A stretch of DNA of 64,000 nt from contig CAWCOF010000010.1 in assembly GCA_963797005.1 (NCBI GenBank), positions 62,001-126,000 of the forward strand. Reading direction: 5' to 3'. The translations under genes and the position numbers were made by a program. This stretch comes from AWTP1-13 sp963797005. Its GTDB lineage: Bacteria; Pseudomonadota; Alphaproteobacteria; Rhizobiales; Hyphomicrobiaceae. Within the stretch, counting starts at the first letter, position 1; each line of letters opens with the position of its first letter. Positions 16,397-24,603 of this stretch are shown piece by piece. Below the pieces are notes generated by a model. That model had not been told where the DNA came from. It did no database searches and was given only the letters and a program-made list of their open reading frames with translations.

Positions 16397-16761
16397 CCGG
16401 GCATCGTCCGTTCACCGAGCTGACGAAGAAGCTCTCGGCCAGACGCAGGGCGCGCGTGGCCGAGCGTGTCGCCGAGCTCAAGGCGGAGATGGCGCTGGCC
16501 GAGCTGCGGCAGGCTCGCGAGCACTCACAAGAAGAGCTCGCGCGGGTGCTGAAGGTGAACCAGCCGGCGGTTGCCAAGCTCGAGAAGCGGACGGATATGT
16601 ATGTGAGCAACCTGCGGCGCTATGTGGAGGCGCTCGGCGGCAAGCTGGAGATCGTGGCGAGGTTTCCCGAGGCGGCCGTGACGATCACAAACTTCGCCGA
16701 GATCGATGAGGGGCGGGCTCGCGTTGTGGGCAAAGCGAGGCGGCGGGCTGTAGCCAGGTGA
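16393..16761 (+). CDS. XRE-family HTH antitoxin (HigA-like)
   Basis: A 122-residue DNA-binding antitoxin. The helix-turn-helix is REHSQEELARVLKVNQPAVA, followed by KLEKRTDMYVSNLRRYVEAL and the KLEIVARFP strand typical of HigA-type antitoxins. It should neutralise the RelE/HigB-like toxin it overlaps by four bases and bind the tandem palindromes upstream. The C-terminal tail is basic (GKARRRAVAR). Confidence 0.9.
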   Translation: MTGHRPFTELTKKLSARRRARVAERVAELKAEMALAELRQAREHSQEELARVLKVNQPAVAKLEKRTDMYVSNLRRYVEALGGKLEIVARFPEAAVTITNFAEIDEGRARVVGKARRRAVAR

Positions 16762-16794
16762 AGCTTCCGCTCCACCCATCGCGCCGCAAAGCGC

Positions 16795-16868
16795 ATCGAG
16801 ATGTCGGAACGCAGCGGGCCGCTCCATTTTCGGCGCCATCGACCAGGAGGTGGTGCGGTATACGAGGT
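16795..16868 (+). repeat. Duplicate of the fahA 3-prime end
   Basis: Bases 16817-16868 repeat the last 52 coding bases of fahA (15908-15959) with two mismatches and still encode GRSIFGAIDQEVVRYTR followed by a stop. Weaker similarity extends back to about 16795. Together with the original copy it brackets the toxin-antitoxin pair, like the repeats left when an element inserts at the end of a gene. Confidence 0.85.
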
Positions 16869-16875
16869 AGCGTCT

Positions 16876-16991
16876 GTCATCCCGGCCAATGCGCGTCAGC
16901 GCGAGAGCCGGGACCCAGGGCAAAGAGACTGCGCGCGTGCCATACTGCCCTGGGTCCCGGATATTTCGCTCACGCGAAATTCCGGGATGAC
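16876..16991. repeat. Nested inverted-repeat element (GTCATCCCGG...CCGGGATGAC)
   Basis: Outer arms GTCATCCCGG and CCGGGATGAC are perfect. An inner pair CCGGGACCCAGGGCA/TGCCCTGGGTCCCGG folds as a second stem, and a small TTTCGC...GCGAAA stem lies in the right half. The right half recurs almost identically at 19712-19754. It sits directly upstream of the MBL-fold gene. Confidence 0.8.
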
Positions 16992-17013
16992 ACGCATGCA
17001 AGGGAGACGCCAC

Positions 17014-17964
17014 ATGGCCCAGAACTTTGCCTCGACCGGCGACACGGCGGAAAAGAAGATCACGTTCAGCGAGATCGGCCGCGATCTCTATGCCTTCACG
17101 GCGGAGGGCGACCCGAATAGCGGCATCATCATCGGCGACGACGGGGTGATCGTGGTCGACGCGCAGGCGACGCCGGTGATGGCGGGCCTCGTCATCGAGC
17201 GGGTGCGCAAGGTCACCGACAAGCCGATCAAGTACGTGGTGCTGTCGCACTACCATGCCGTGCGCGTGCTCGGCGCCTCGGCCTATCACGCGCAGGAGAT
17301 CCTGGCGTCGGAGACCTGCCGGTCGATGATCGCCGAGCGCGGCCAGGAGGACTGGGATTCGGAGTTCGGGCGCTTCCCGCGGCTGTTCCGCGCCGCCGAG
17401 ACCATCCCGGGGCTGACCTGGCCGACCGTCACCTTCAAGCAGAAGATGACGCTCTATCTGGGCAAGCGGCGCGTGGAGCTGAGGCACATCGGCCGGGCGC
17501 ATACGGCGGGCGACATCGTCGCCTGGGTGCCCGACGCCAACGTCGTCTTCTCCGGCGACATCGTCGAGTACAAGTCCGCCTGCTACTGCGGGGACGCGCA
17601 CTTCACCGACTGGCCGGGCACGCTCGCCCGCCTCGGCCGGGTCAAGGCCGACGCGCTGGTGCCCGGCCGCGGCGATGCGCTGGTCGGCGCCGACACGGTG
17701 GCGGAAGGCATCGCGCTGACCCGCGATTTCCTCAAGGACAGCTACGAGCCGGTGAAGCGCGGGGTGGCCCGCGGCGCGCCCTTGAAGGAATGCTTCGACG
17801 AGGCGACGGCGGCGATGCGGGGAAAGTACGGCGCGTGGCCCATCTTCGAGCACTGCCAGCCCTTCAACATCGCCCGCGCCTACGACGAGGCCCAGGGCAT
17901 CGACACGCCGCGCATCTGGACGGCCGAGCGCGACCGCGCCATGTGGGCCGCGCTGCAGGGGTAG
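17014..17964 (+). CDS. MBL-fold metallo-hydrolase with altered metal motif
   Basis: A 316-residue metallo-beta-lactamase-fold protein beginning MAQNFASTGDTAEKKITFSE. The usual HxHxDH motif reads LSHYHAVRVLGASAY, so the first two histidines are kept but Asp and the next His are replaced. Later metal ligands are present in IGRAHTAGDIVAWVPDANV and VFSGDIVEY. A single-metal or altered site is likely. Start at 17014 follows an AAGGGAGA site. Proteins of this HYHAVRVLGAS type occur beside aromatic-degradation flavoproteins; here it lies between fahA and the hydroxylase genes. The reaction is not known. Confidence 0.85.
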   Translation: MAQNFASTGDTAEKKITFSEIGRDLYAFTAEGDPNSGIIIGDDGVIVVDAQATPVMAGLVIERVRKVTDKPIKYVVLSHYHAVRVLGASAYHAQEILASETCRSMIAERGQEDWDSEFGRFPRLFRAAETIPGLTWPTVTFKQKMTLYLGKRRVELRHIGRAHTAGDIVAWVPDANVVFSGDIVEYKSACYCGDAHFTDWPGTLARLGRVKADALVPGRGDALVGADTVAEGIALTRDFLKDSYEPVKRGVARGAPLKECFDEATAAMRGKYGAWPIFEHCQPFNIARAYDEAQGIDTPRIWTAERDRAMWAALQG

Positions 17965-18065
17965 CCGCCGACAACGGCCCTGTGCAGCGCGCGCGTCTTG
18001 GTACCGTTCGTCTGAATGTCGTCCTGATCGGCAATCGCGTATGGTGAGACGACAACGCGTGCCAT
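17965..18065 (-). pseudogene. Truncated ParE-type toxin
   Basis: Directly after the ParD-like antitoxin, an ATG at 18065 begins MARVVVSPYAIADQDDIQTN, which matches the N-terminus of ParE/RelE toxins (xVVVSPxAxADLDDI). After about 20 codons the similarity stops and the frame runs into the end of the MBL gene, so the catalytic and ribosome- or gyrase-binding part is missing. The toxin appears to have been deleted while the antitoxin remained. Confidence 0.55.
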
Positions 18066-18068
18066 GGC

Positions 18069-18320
18069 TCAGGTGCGCAGGCGCGAGATCGTATCGTCCC
18101 AATGCTTCAAGGCTTCATCGAGCGAGACGCCTTCGCCCCGCGCAATGGCTGCGCGCGAGGCCTCGACCAGCGGCTTCGCCCAGGCCAGGTCAGGCGCGGA
18201 GTCGCGTGCCTTGAGCTCGGCAATGGCCACGCTCAGGGCCACTTCGAGCGAGGGAAAACGGCCGGCGGCAACCTGCTTGGCAAGCCAGGCGTGATCGGCC
18301 GGGGTGAGTGTGATGGTCAT
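18069..18320 (-). CDS. ParD-like antitoxin
   Basis: An 83-residue protein: MTITLTPADHAWLAKQVAAG forms a ribbon-helix-helix-like N-terminus and SLDEALKHWDDTISRLRT a C-terminal helix, as in the CopG/ParD antitoxins. It ends four bases before the stump of its toxin. With no functional toxin it would be an orphan antitoxin, possibly still able to bind its own promoter or counter toxins elsewhere. Confidence 0.75.
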   Translation of the reverse strand: MTITLTPADHAWLAKQVAAGRFPSLEVALSVAIAELKARDSAPDLAWAKPLVEASRAAIARGEGVSLDEALKHWDDTISRLRT

Positions 18321-18391
18321 GGGCTCATGCTAGCGAAATCGCGCACCGCTGTCTGCCTAGGTGCGCACGCCGTCTCAACCGGAAACCCCAA

Positions 18392-19697
18392 TTGAGCCTG
18401 GCGGGACAGACCGGGCTTGCGACAGCGCTGATCGCGCGGCTGCCGTTCTTCTATGGGTGGGTGATCCTGGCCTGCGCCTGCTGCGCGGGGTTCGCGCGCC
18501 AGGGGCCGGCGGTCGCCACGCTGTCGATCTTCGTCTCCCCGATGACGAGCGACTTCGGCTGGTCGCGCACGGCGCTGTCGGGGGCGGTGTCGCTGGGCGG
18601 GATCATGGCCGCGGTGCTGTCGCCTCGTGATCGGCCCGATGCTCGACCGGCAGGGCGCGCGCGTCATGCTGTGCGCCGCGGTGCTGGTCACCGGGAGCGC
18701 CTGCATGCTGCTGTCGCTGACGCACTCGCTGATCGCCTTCTATGCCTTCTTCTGCATCGCGCGCATGAACTTCGCCGGGCCCTTCGATATCGGCATCTAC
18801 GGCGCGCTCAACAGCTGGTTCGTGCAGCGGCGCGGCGTGGCCAACGCCATCGTCAACCTGGCGCAGATGGCGGGCCTCGTGGCGCTGCCGCTGATCGCGC
18901 ACGTCGCCATCGCCGGGTATGGCTGGCGCACGGGCTGGCTCGCGGTGGGCGCGACCGTGCTCATCGTCGGCTTCGTACCCACGTGGCTGTTCATGGTGCG
19001 GCGGCCGGAGGACGTGGGGCTCGTGCCGGACGGACGCCCGCTGGCGATGCCTGCCGCGGACGGCGGTTCGCAGGTTTCACGAACCCAGTTTGTGGAGCCC
19101 TCCTTCTCGCGCAGCGAGGCGCTGCGCACGCCGGCCTTCTGGCTGCTGTCGCTCTACACCATGGCCGTCTTCCCGGTGCAGGCGGGCATCAGCCTGCACC
19201 AGGCGCCGCATCTGATCGAGAGCGGCCTGAGCCCGGCCGTGGCCGCCACCGTCGTGTCGACCTTCTCGTTCACGGCCGCCGTTACCGGGCTCGGCTTCGG
19301 CCTCGTCGCGCGGCGCATCGGCGTGCAGGTCGGACTGGCGATTGCCGGCTTCGCGCTCGGCGCCGCGGCGCTGCTGATGATCGGCATAGCCACGGCGAGC
19401 CAAGCCTATCTCGCTGCCGCATGCTTCGGCGTCGGCATCGGCGGCGTGATCACCGTGCTGCCGCTCGCCTGGGCCGACTACTTCGGCCGTGCCAGCTTCG
19501 GCGCCATTCGCGGCGTGGCGCTGACCATGCAGGTGACGGCGCAGGCGGCGGGGCCGCTGGTCTCAGGGTTCTTGCGCGATCTCACCGGCAGCTACGCGGT
19601 GCCGCTGGCGTGCTTTGCCGCGCTGTCGTTCGTGAGCGTGCTGATGGCGCTGCTGGCGCGCGCGCCGGTGCCGCCCCGAGCCGCGGGCAGGCCATGA
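18392..19697 (+). pseudogene. MFS transporter, frameshifted
   Basis: A major facilitator superfamily permease of the monocarboxylate/OFA type. The first part reads LIARLPFFYGWVILACACCA and SDFGWSRTALSGAVSLGGIM, ending in AAVLSP. At 18623-18627 one extra base breaks the frame, and the sequence resumes as VIGPMLDRQGARVMLCAAVL with ten or so further membrane segments to the end. Joining the two gives a normal twelve-segment protein. The first start is a TTG at 18392 and is uncertain. By position it could import an aromatic acid for the hydroxylase/homogentisate genes. The frameshift may be a sequence error. Confidence 0.8.
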
Positions 19698-19711
19698 CCG
19701 CGCACGCCGCC

Positions 19712-19754
19712 CCTGGGTCCCGGATATTTCGCTGACGCGAAATTCCGGGATGAC
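19712..19754. repeat. Second copy of the GGTCCCGG...CCGGGATGAC hairpin
   Basis: CCTGGGTCCCGGATATTTCGC...GCGAAATTCCGGGATGAC. It is nearly identical to the right half of the element at 16876-16991 and lies between the convergent MFS and DUF2277 genes, where it could act as a bidirectional terminator. Confidence 0.75.
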
Positions 19755-19766
19755 AGTCGCGAGCCC

Positions 19767-20054
19767 TCAGTAGGTGCGGCGGGTGGGGGTGCCGTAGCGC
19801 TCGGCGGCGCGGGCGCGGGCTTTGGCTGCCTCCACTTCGCGGTCGCGGGGCGGTGCGTCGGTGACGAGCGAGCCGATCAGCTCGTGGGCGGCTCGCGTTA
19901 CCGTCTCCACGGCGCGGTCGAACGCTTCTTCGTTCGCCTTGGAGGGGCGGTTGTAGCCCGAGAGCTTGCGCACGAACTGCAGCGCCGAGGCGCGGATCTC
20001 CTCGTCCGTGGCGGGCGGGGCGAAATTGTGAAGGGTCTTGATGTTGCGGCACAT
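19767..20054 (-). CDS. DUF2277 family protein
   Basis: A 95-residue protein starting MCRNIKTLHNFAPPATDEEI and continuing RASALQFVRKLSGYNRPSKA, the DUF2277 signature. The family is small, cytoplasmic and of unknown function; the conserved Cys2 and Arg3 are present. It ends in a basic tail (KARARAAERYGTPTRRTY). No operon partner is evident. Confidence 0.88.
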   Translation of the reverse strand: MCRNIKTLHNFAPPATDEEIRASALQFVRKLSGYNRPSKANEEAFDRAVETVTRAAHELIGSLVTDAPPRDREVEAAKARARAAERYGTPTRRTY

Positions 20055-20207
20055 GGGGTGTCCTCAGGAGGCATTCAATTTCACGCGACGGTCGCATACG
20101 ATGCGGGCCGGGTACAAGCTATCGGCGCGAAGCCAAGCCCCGCGCCGCCTGCGCTGGCGTTGCCCGGCCAAGAGCCGGCCAGGCGGGCCGAGGGCCATCG
20201 CGCGATC

Positions 20208-20283
20208 CCCCTCTCCCCGCAGCCCTCGGATGCACAATGGATGGCGCATCGCCAGAGCATGGCCGAGGGCAGCGGGGAGAGGG
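20208..20283. repeat. Long hairpin in the DUF2277-flavoprotein intergenic region
   Basis: Arms CCCTCTCCCCGCAGCCCTCGG (20208-20228) and its near-perfect complement (20263-20283, one mismatch) form a 21-base-pair stem. The 393-base gap between the divergent DUF2277 and hydroxylase genes holds this element, a short GCTTCGATC...GATCTTGCTCTAG motif near 20380 and presumably the hydroxylase promoter, but no gene. Confidence 0.75.
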
Positions 20284-20447
20284 AGTTCGCGCCGGCCTGA
20301 AATGGTCAGAGCCAACCCCATTGGCTGACGGAGAATTGCGGAATGAGCTTGCAAGAGGACCTGGCATGATCGAAGCCAAGTGCTTCGATCAGAAACGATC
20401 TTGCTCTAGTATGAGTGTGCCCTCCCGAGCCACTCCGACGCCAGTAC

Positions 20448-22121
20448 ATGACCGACGTACGTCAGATCTCGTTTCCGTTTCGGCGCTCGGCCGACCAGGA
20501 TCGGGCTGCGCCTGCGCATCATCCGATCGTCATCGTCGGTGCGGGGCCGGTGGGGCTGGTGGCGGCGCTGGATCTTGCGAGCAAGGGGCACGCGAGCGTC
20601 GTCATCGATAGAAGAGCGAGCCTCTCGGACGGCTCGCGCGCCATCTGCTGGGCCAAGCGGTCGCTGGAGATCATGGACCGGCTCGGGCGCGATCTCGGAC
20701 GCGAGCTCGGCAACGATCTGGGCCACGATCTGGGCCAGGACCTGGGGCAGGCGCTGGTCGACCAGGGCGTGACCTGGAAAACGGGCAAGGTGTTCTTCGA
20801 CACCCGCGAGATCTACGGCTTCGACCTGCTGCCCGAGACGGGGCACCGGCGGCCCGCCTTCATCAACCTGCAGCAGTACTATTTCGAGCACGCCTGCATC
20901 GAGGCGGCGGCGAGGACGGGCCTCATCGATCTGCGCTGGCAGGAGGAGGTGCAGGGCCTGGAGGAGACCGGCGACGGCCGGCTCATCACCATCGCCACGC
21001 CGGACGGCCCCTACCGGATCACGGCCGACTGGGTGATCGCCGCCGACGGCGCGCGCTCGAGCATGCGGCGGCTGATGGGGCTCGGCTTCGAGGGCCGCGT
21101 GTTCGACGACCAGTTCCTGATCTGCGACATCAAGATGAAGATGGAGCGGCCGATCGAGCGCTGGTTCTGGTTCGACCCGCCCTTCAACCGCGGCCGCTCG
21201 GCGCTGCTGCACCGGCAGGCCGACGACGTGTGGCGGCTCGACTTCCAGGTGGGCGCGGAGGCCGACCGCGACGAGGAGGTGAAGCCGGAGAACGTGGCGC
21301 GGCGCGTGCGTGCCATGCTGGGCGAGGGGCTGGACTTCACCTTCGAGTGGATCAGCCTCTACCGCTTCCAGTCGCGGCGGCTCGCGCGCTTCCGCCACGG
21401 GCGCGTGCTGTTTGCCGGCGATGCCGCGCACCAGATGTCGCCCTTCGGCGCGCGCGGCGGCAACAGCGGCATTCAGGATGCCGATAATCTCGTCTGGAAG
21501 CTCGACCTGGTGCTCGAGGGGGAGGCGCCCGAGCGGCTGCTCGACAGCTACGATGCCGAGCGGCGTGCGGCGGCGGACGAGAACCTCCTCAACACCACGC
21601 GCTCGACCGATTTCATCGCGCCCAAGAGTGCGATCAGCCGCGCCTTCCGCGACGGCGCCCTGGCGCTCGCCGCGACCGAGCCGTTCGCGCGGCGGTTGGT
21701 CAACTCGGGGCGGCTGTCGGTGGCCGCCTGCTACGACGGCTCGGCGCTGAACGGCCCGGATGAGTTCGCCGAGGGGGAGGCGCCGGCGGTGCGGCCGGGG
21801 GCTGCCGCGCTCGATGCGCCCCTCGGCGGCGGCTGGCTGACGGAGTCGCTTGGTGGGGGCTTTGTGGGCCTCTTGTTGGGCGATGACGGAGGCATGTGGG
21901 CACGATGTGGACGCGTGATGGCAGGGCTGTCGCCGCGCCTGCGCGTGGTTAACCAAACCGTTGATGTTTCACGTGAAACACTTCTTTCCCGCTATGGCGC
22001 GCTGCACCAGCCGGCTCTCTACCTGGTCCGCCCCGACCAGCACATCGCCGCGCGCTGGCGGGAGGTCTCGCCCGAGCAGGTCGGGGCCGCGCTCGACCGC
22101 GCCACGGGGAAGTTATTGTAG
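20448..22121 (+). CDS. FAD-dependent aromatic hydroxylase (MhaA/MhpA-like)
   Basis: A 557-residue class A flavoprotein monooxygenase. FAD/NADH motifs are GAGPVGLVAALDLASKGH, WVIAADGARSSMRRLMG and VLFAGDAAHQMSPFGARGGN. Size and position, followed by a 65-residue DUF2783 protein and close to hmgA and fahA, match the two-component 3-hydroxyphenylacetate 6-hydroxylase (MhaA plus small MhaB), which makes homogentisate. Residues about 78-101 hold an unusual run of four-residue repeats (GRDLGRELGNDLGHDLGQDL) that looks like a 12-base repeat expansion. An in-frame GTG at 20415 exists, but the ATG at 20448 is preferred. The substrate is inferred from context. Confidence 0.85.
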   Translation: MTDVRQISFPFRRSADQDRAAPAHHPIVIVGAGPVGLVAALDLASKGHASVVIDRRASLSDGSRAICWAKRSLEIMDRLGRDLGRELGNDLGHDLGQDLGQALVDQGVTWKTGKVFFDTREIYGFDLLPETGHRRPAFINLQQYYFEHACIEAAARTGLIDLRWQEEVQGLEETGDGRLITIATPDGPYRITADWVIAADGARSSMRRLMGLGFEGRVFDDQFLICDIKMKMERPIERWFWFDPPFNRGRSALLHRQADDVWRLDFQVGAEADRDEEVKPENVARRVRAMLGEGLDFTFEWISLYRFQSRRLARFRHGRVLFAGDAAHQMSPFGARGGNSGIQDADNLVWKLDLVLEGEAPERLLDSYDAERRAAADENLLNTTRSTDFIAPKSAISRAFRDGALALAATEPFARRLVNSGRLSVAACYDGSALNGPDEFAEGEAPAVRPGAAALDAPLGGGWLTESLGGGFVGLLLGDDGGMWARCGRVMAGLSPRLRVVNQTVDVSRETLLSRYGALHQPALYLVRPDQHIAARWREVSPEQVGAALDRATGKLL

Positions 22122-22204
22122 GTTGGGTCGAGCGTCAGCGATGACCCAACGGAAGGATACGCCAGCACAGGTGTTGGGTCTGCGCTTCGCTTGACCCAAC
22201 CTAC
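22118..22204. repeat. TTGGGTC/GACCCAA inverted-repeat element
   Basis: Perfect 12-base outer arms GTAGGTTGGGTC and GACCCAACCTAC enclose inner GACCCAAC/GTTGGGTC arms. It starts inside the hydroxylase stop codon and ends 14 bases before the DUF2783 gene. It could attenuate or process the transcript between the two, or simply be a dispersed repeat. Confidence 0.8.
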
Positions 22205-22218
22205 GCGGGAAGCCGCCG

Positions 22219-22416
22219 ATGCCCCTGAACCGCGAGCCCAACGTCAAGGACCCGGACCGCCTCTATGCGGCGATCATCGATGCGCACGAGGGCCTGAGCG
22301 ACGCCGAGAGCTTGGCGCTGAATGCGCGCCTGGTGCTGCTACTCGCCAACCATATCGGCGACGAGGCGGTGCTGCGCGAGGCGCTCGAGGCGGCGCGCAC
22401 TTCGCTCGGCAAGTAG
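22219..22416 (+). CDS. DUF2783 family small protein (possible hydroxylase coupling protein)
   Basis: A 65-residue acidic-basic helical protein, MPLNREPNVKDPDRLYAAII...LLLANHIGDEAVLREALEAA. It belongs to DUF2783, whose members usually follow flavoprotein hydroxylase genes. In Pseudomonas putida U the 3-hydroxyphenylacetate hydroxylase needs a coupling protein (MhaB) of about this size, encoded beside the flavoprotein. By analogy this protein may couple NADH oxidation to hydroxylation; identity with MhaB is inference. Confidence 0.8.
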   Translation: MPLNREPNVKDPDRLYAAIIDAHEGLSDAESLALNARLVLLLANHIGDEAVLREALEAARTSLGK

Positions 22417-22460
22417 GGCGCGAAACGCGCCGTCGCACTCAGGCCAGTTTCAGGCCAGTT

Positions 22461-23480
22461 TCAGGCCAGCCGGGCCCGCGCCAGGGCCGCGCCCTTGGCG
22501 AGCGCAGAGAGCTTGGCGTAGGCGATGTCGCGGCGCATCGGCGCCATGCCGCAGTTGGTGCAGAGCTGGATGCGTGCCGCCGGCACATGCTTGACCGCCT
22601 CCGCCGCCACGGCGGCGACCTCCTCGGGGCTCTCGACCGCGTCGCTTGCCACGTCGATGGCTCCGACGAGAATGTCCTTGCCCTCGAGCAGGGAGAGCAG
22701 GCTCATCGGCACCTTGGAGTTGCGGCACTCGACCGACACCTGGCCGATCCTGCTCCTGGCGATGGCGGGGAAGATCTTCTCGTACTGCCGCCACTCGCCG
22801 CCGAGCGAGGCCTTCCAGTCGATGTTGGCCTTGATGCCGTAGCCGTAGCAGATGTGCACCGCCGTGGTGCATTTGAGGCCCCTGGCGGCGCGCTCCAGCG
22901 CCTCGATGCCCCATTCCGTCACCTCGTCCATGAACACGTTGAAGGCGGGCTCGTCGAACTGGATCACGTCGACGCCGTCCTTCTCCAGTGCCAGCGCCTC
23001 GGCGTTGAGGAGATCGGCGAACGCCATCGCCATTTTGGCGCGGTTGCCGTAGTGCCGGTCGGCAATGGTGTCGGAGATGGTCATCGGCCCCGGCAGGGTG
23101 AATTTCAGTTTTTGCCTGGTGTGGGCGCGGGCAGCCTGCGCTTCCATCGCATGCACGCGGCCCTTGAGGCGCACGGGGCCCGTGACCTGCGGCACCATCG
23201 CTTTGTAGCGGTCGGCGCGGATGCCCATCTCGACCTTGTGGGCGAAGTCGATGCCCTCGATGCGCTCGAGAAAGCCGTGCACGAAATGCTGGCGCGCCTG
23301 CTCGCCGTCGCCGACGATGTCGATGCCGGCGTCCTCCTGCTCCTTGATGGCAAGAAGGGTGGCGTCGCGCTTGGCGTCCTCGAGGGCGGCGCCTTCGAGC
23401 TGCCACGGCGCCCACAGCTTGTCGGGCTCGGCCAGCCAGGCGGGCTTGGGCAGGCTGCCGGCAATCGTGGTCTTGAACAT
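22461..23480 (-). CDS. Cobalamin-independent methionine synthase-like (MetE C-terminal) protein
   Basis: A 339-residue single-domain homologue of the catalytic half of MetE. It starts MFKTTIAGSLPKPAWLAEPD and carries the substrate segments LPGPMTISDTIADRHYG, IQFDEPAFN and HICYGYGIKAN. The zinc-site cysteine is in IQLCTNCGMAPMRRDIAYAK. Full MetE is about 750 residues, so this is a core-type enzyme of the kind that can use other methyl donors; the physiological donor is unknown. The stop codon is followed by three 11-base tandem repeats (TCAGGCCAGTT type), suggesting slippage at the 3-prime end. Confidence 0.88.
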   Translation of the reverse strand: MFKTTIAGSLPKPAWLAEPDKLWAPWQLEGAALEDAKRDATLLAIKEQEDAGIDIVGDGEQARQHFVHGFLERIEGIDFAHKVEMGIRADRYKAMVPQVTGPVRLKGRVHAMEAQAARAHTRQKLKFTLPGPMTISDTIADRHYGNRAKMAMAFADLLNAEALALEKDGVDVIQFDEPAFNVFMDEVTEWGIEALERAARGLKCTTAVHICYGYGIKANIDWKASLGGEWRQYEKIFPAIARSRIGQVSVECRNSKVPMSLLSLLEGKDILVGAIDVASDAVESPEEVAAVAAEAVKHVPAARIQLCTNCGMAPMRRDIAYAKLSALAKGAALARARLA

Positions 23481-23616
23481 TGGGCTCCTCCCGAGCTGGC
23501 TGGCGGTAGTCCCGCCGTCGATGTTAGGGTCGATCATAGCCCAGGCGGGACACTGCGACAGCCTTGGGCACCGTCCCATCGGCCAAGCCTAGCAGCCGAC
23601 CAGAGAGGGCCGTGAC

Positions 23617-24390
23617 ATGTTCTCCGCCGCCGATGCCGCACGCTACCTCGACGAGGCCCACCGCGCGCGGGCGCGCTATCAAAACCTGCCCGAGGCAATC
23701 GCGCCGACGAATTTCGAGGAAGCCTACGCGGCGCAGGAGGCGCTGTGGGGCCTGTGGGAGCCGCGCCTCGGGCCCATCGCCGGCCGCAAGATCGCCGTCA
23801 CCACCAAGGTCATGCAGGAGCTGATGGGCATCGATCATCCCTGCGGCGGGGCCATTTTCTCCTCCCGCATCCACACCTCGCCGGCCCGGATCGTCAAGGC
23901 CGACTACGTCAACGTGCGGGTCGAGTGCGAGCTGGCGGTGCGGCTCAACCGCGATCTTCCCAGGCGCGAGGCGCCCTATACGCGCGAGGAGGCGCGCGCG
24001 GCCGTGGGCCAGATCATGGCCGCCTTCGAGCTGATCGAGGACCGGCATGCGGACTACAAGTCGAGCAAGGCCCTCTCGCTGATCGCCGACAACGCCTGGA
24101 ACGGCGGCATCGTCCTCGGGCAGGCCGGGCCGCTGCCGGCGGCGCTGGAGCTCGATGGCATCGCCGGTGCCTTGAAGCGCAACGGCAAGGAGGAGGCGAG
24201 CGGAAGGACCGATGATCCCATGGGCGCTCTTGCGTGGGTCGCCAATCTCGCCGCGGAGCGCGGGCGCCCGATTGAGACCGGCATGGTCGTCATTACCGGG
24301 AGCGTGATCACCACCGTCGACATCGCCGCCGGCGATCGCCTCGACTTCGCGCTTGACGGCGTCGGCGCAGCGTCGATGACCGGGGCCTGA
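23617..24390 (+). CDS. 2-keto-4-pentenoate hydratase-like (FAH superfamily, MhpD-like)
   Basis: A 257-residue protein of the hydratase/decarboxylase branch of the FAH superfamily, beginning MFSAADAARYLDEAHRARAR. Metal-binding carboxylates are in VRVECELAVRLNRDLP and AAFELIEDRHADYKS, and the conserved NAWNGGIVLG and GSVITTVDIAAGDRL are present. Such enzymes hydrate 2-keto-4-pentenoates during meta-cleavage of catechols. It follows a GAGAGGG site, is divergent from the MetE-like gene and lies at the edge of the aromatic-degradation district. The exact substrate is not determinable. Confidence 0.85.
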   Translation: MFSAADAARYLDEAHRARARYQNLPEAIAPTNFEEAYAAQEALWGLWEPRLGPIAGRKIAVTTKVMQELMGIDHPCGGAIFSSRIHTSPARIVKADYVNVRVECELAVRLNRDLPRREAPYTREEARAAVGQIMAAFELIEDRHADYKSSKALSLIADNAWNGGIVLGQAGPLPAALELDGIAGALKRNGKEEASGRTDDPMGALAWVANLAAERGRPIETGMVVITGSVITTVDIAAGDRLDFALDGVGAASMTGA

Positions 24391-24603
24391 TCAATTCTAT
24401 CGGAATTTCCGCAGCATCCTGCAAAGCAGTGCAGCGGTCTGGGCCGGGTGGCCTCTTGGGCGCATCTTTCAAAATGCCTTCGAAGTCCTCTAGAGCTTTG
24501 AAAGGCCATTGAAAGTCTGCGTGTTGATAGAAAACTGTCATTTCTGAACCCGTCGGATCGCGCTAACCTCCGACACGTCTGCTTCTGGGCTCGATCATAT
24601 TTC

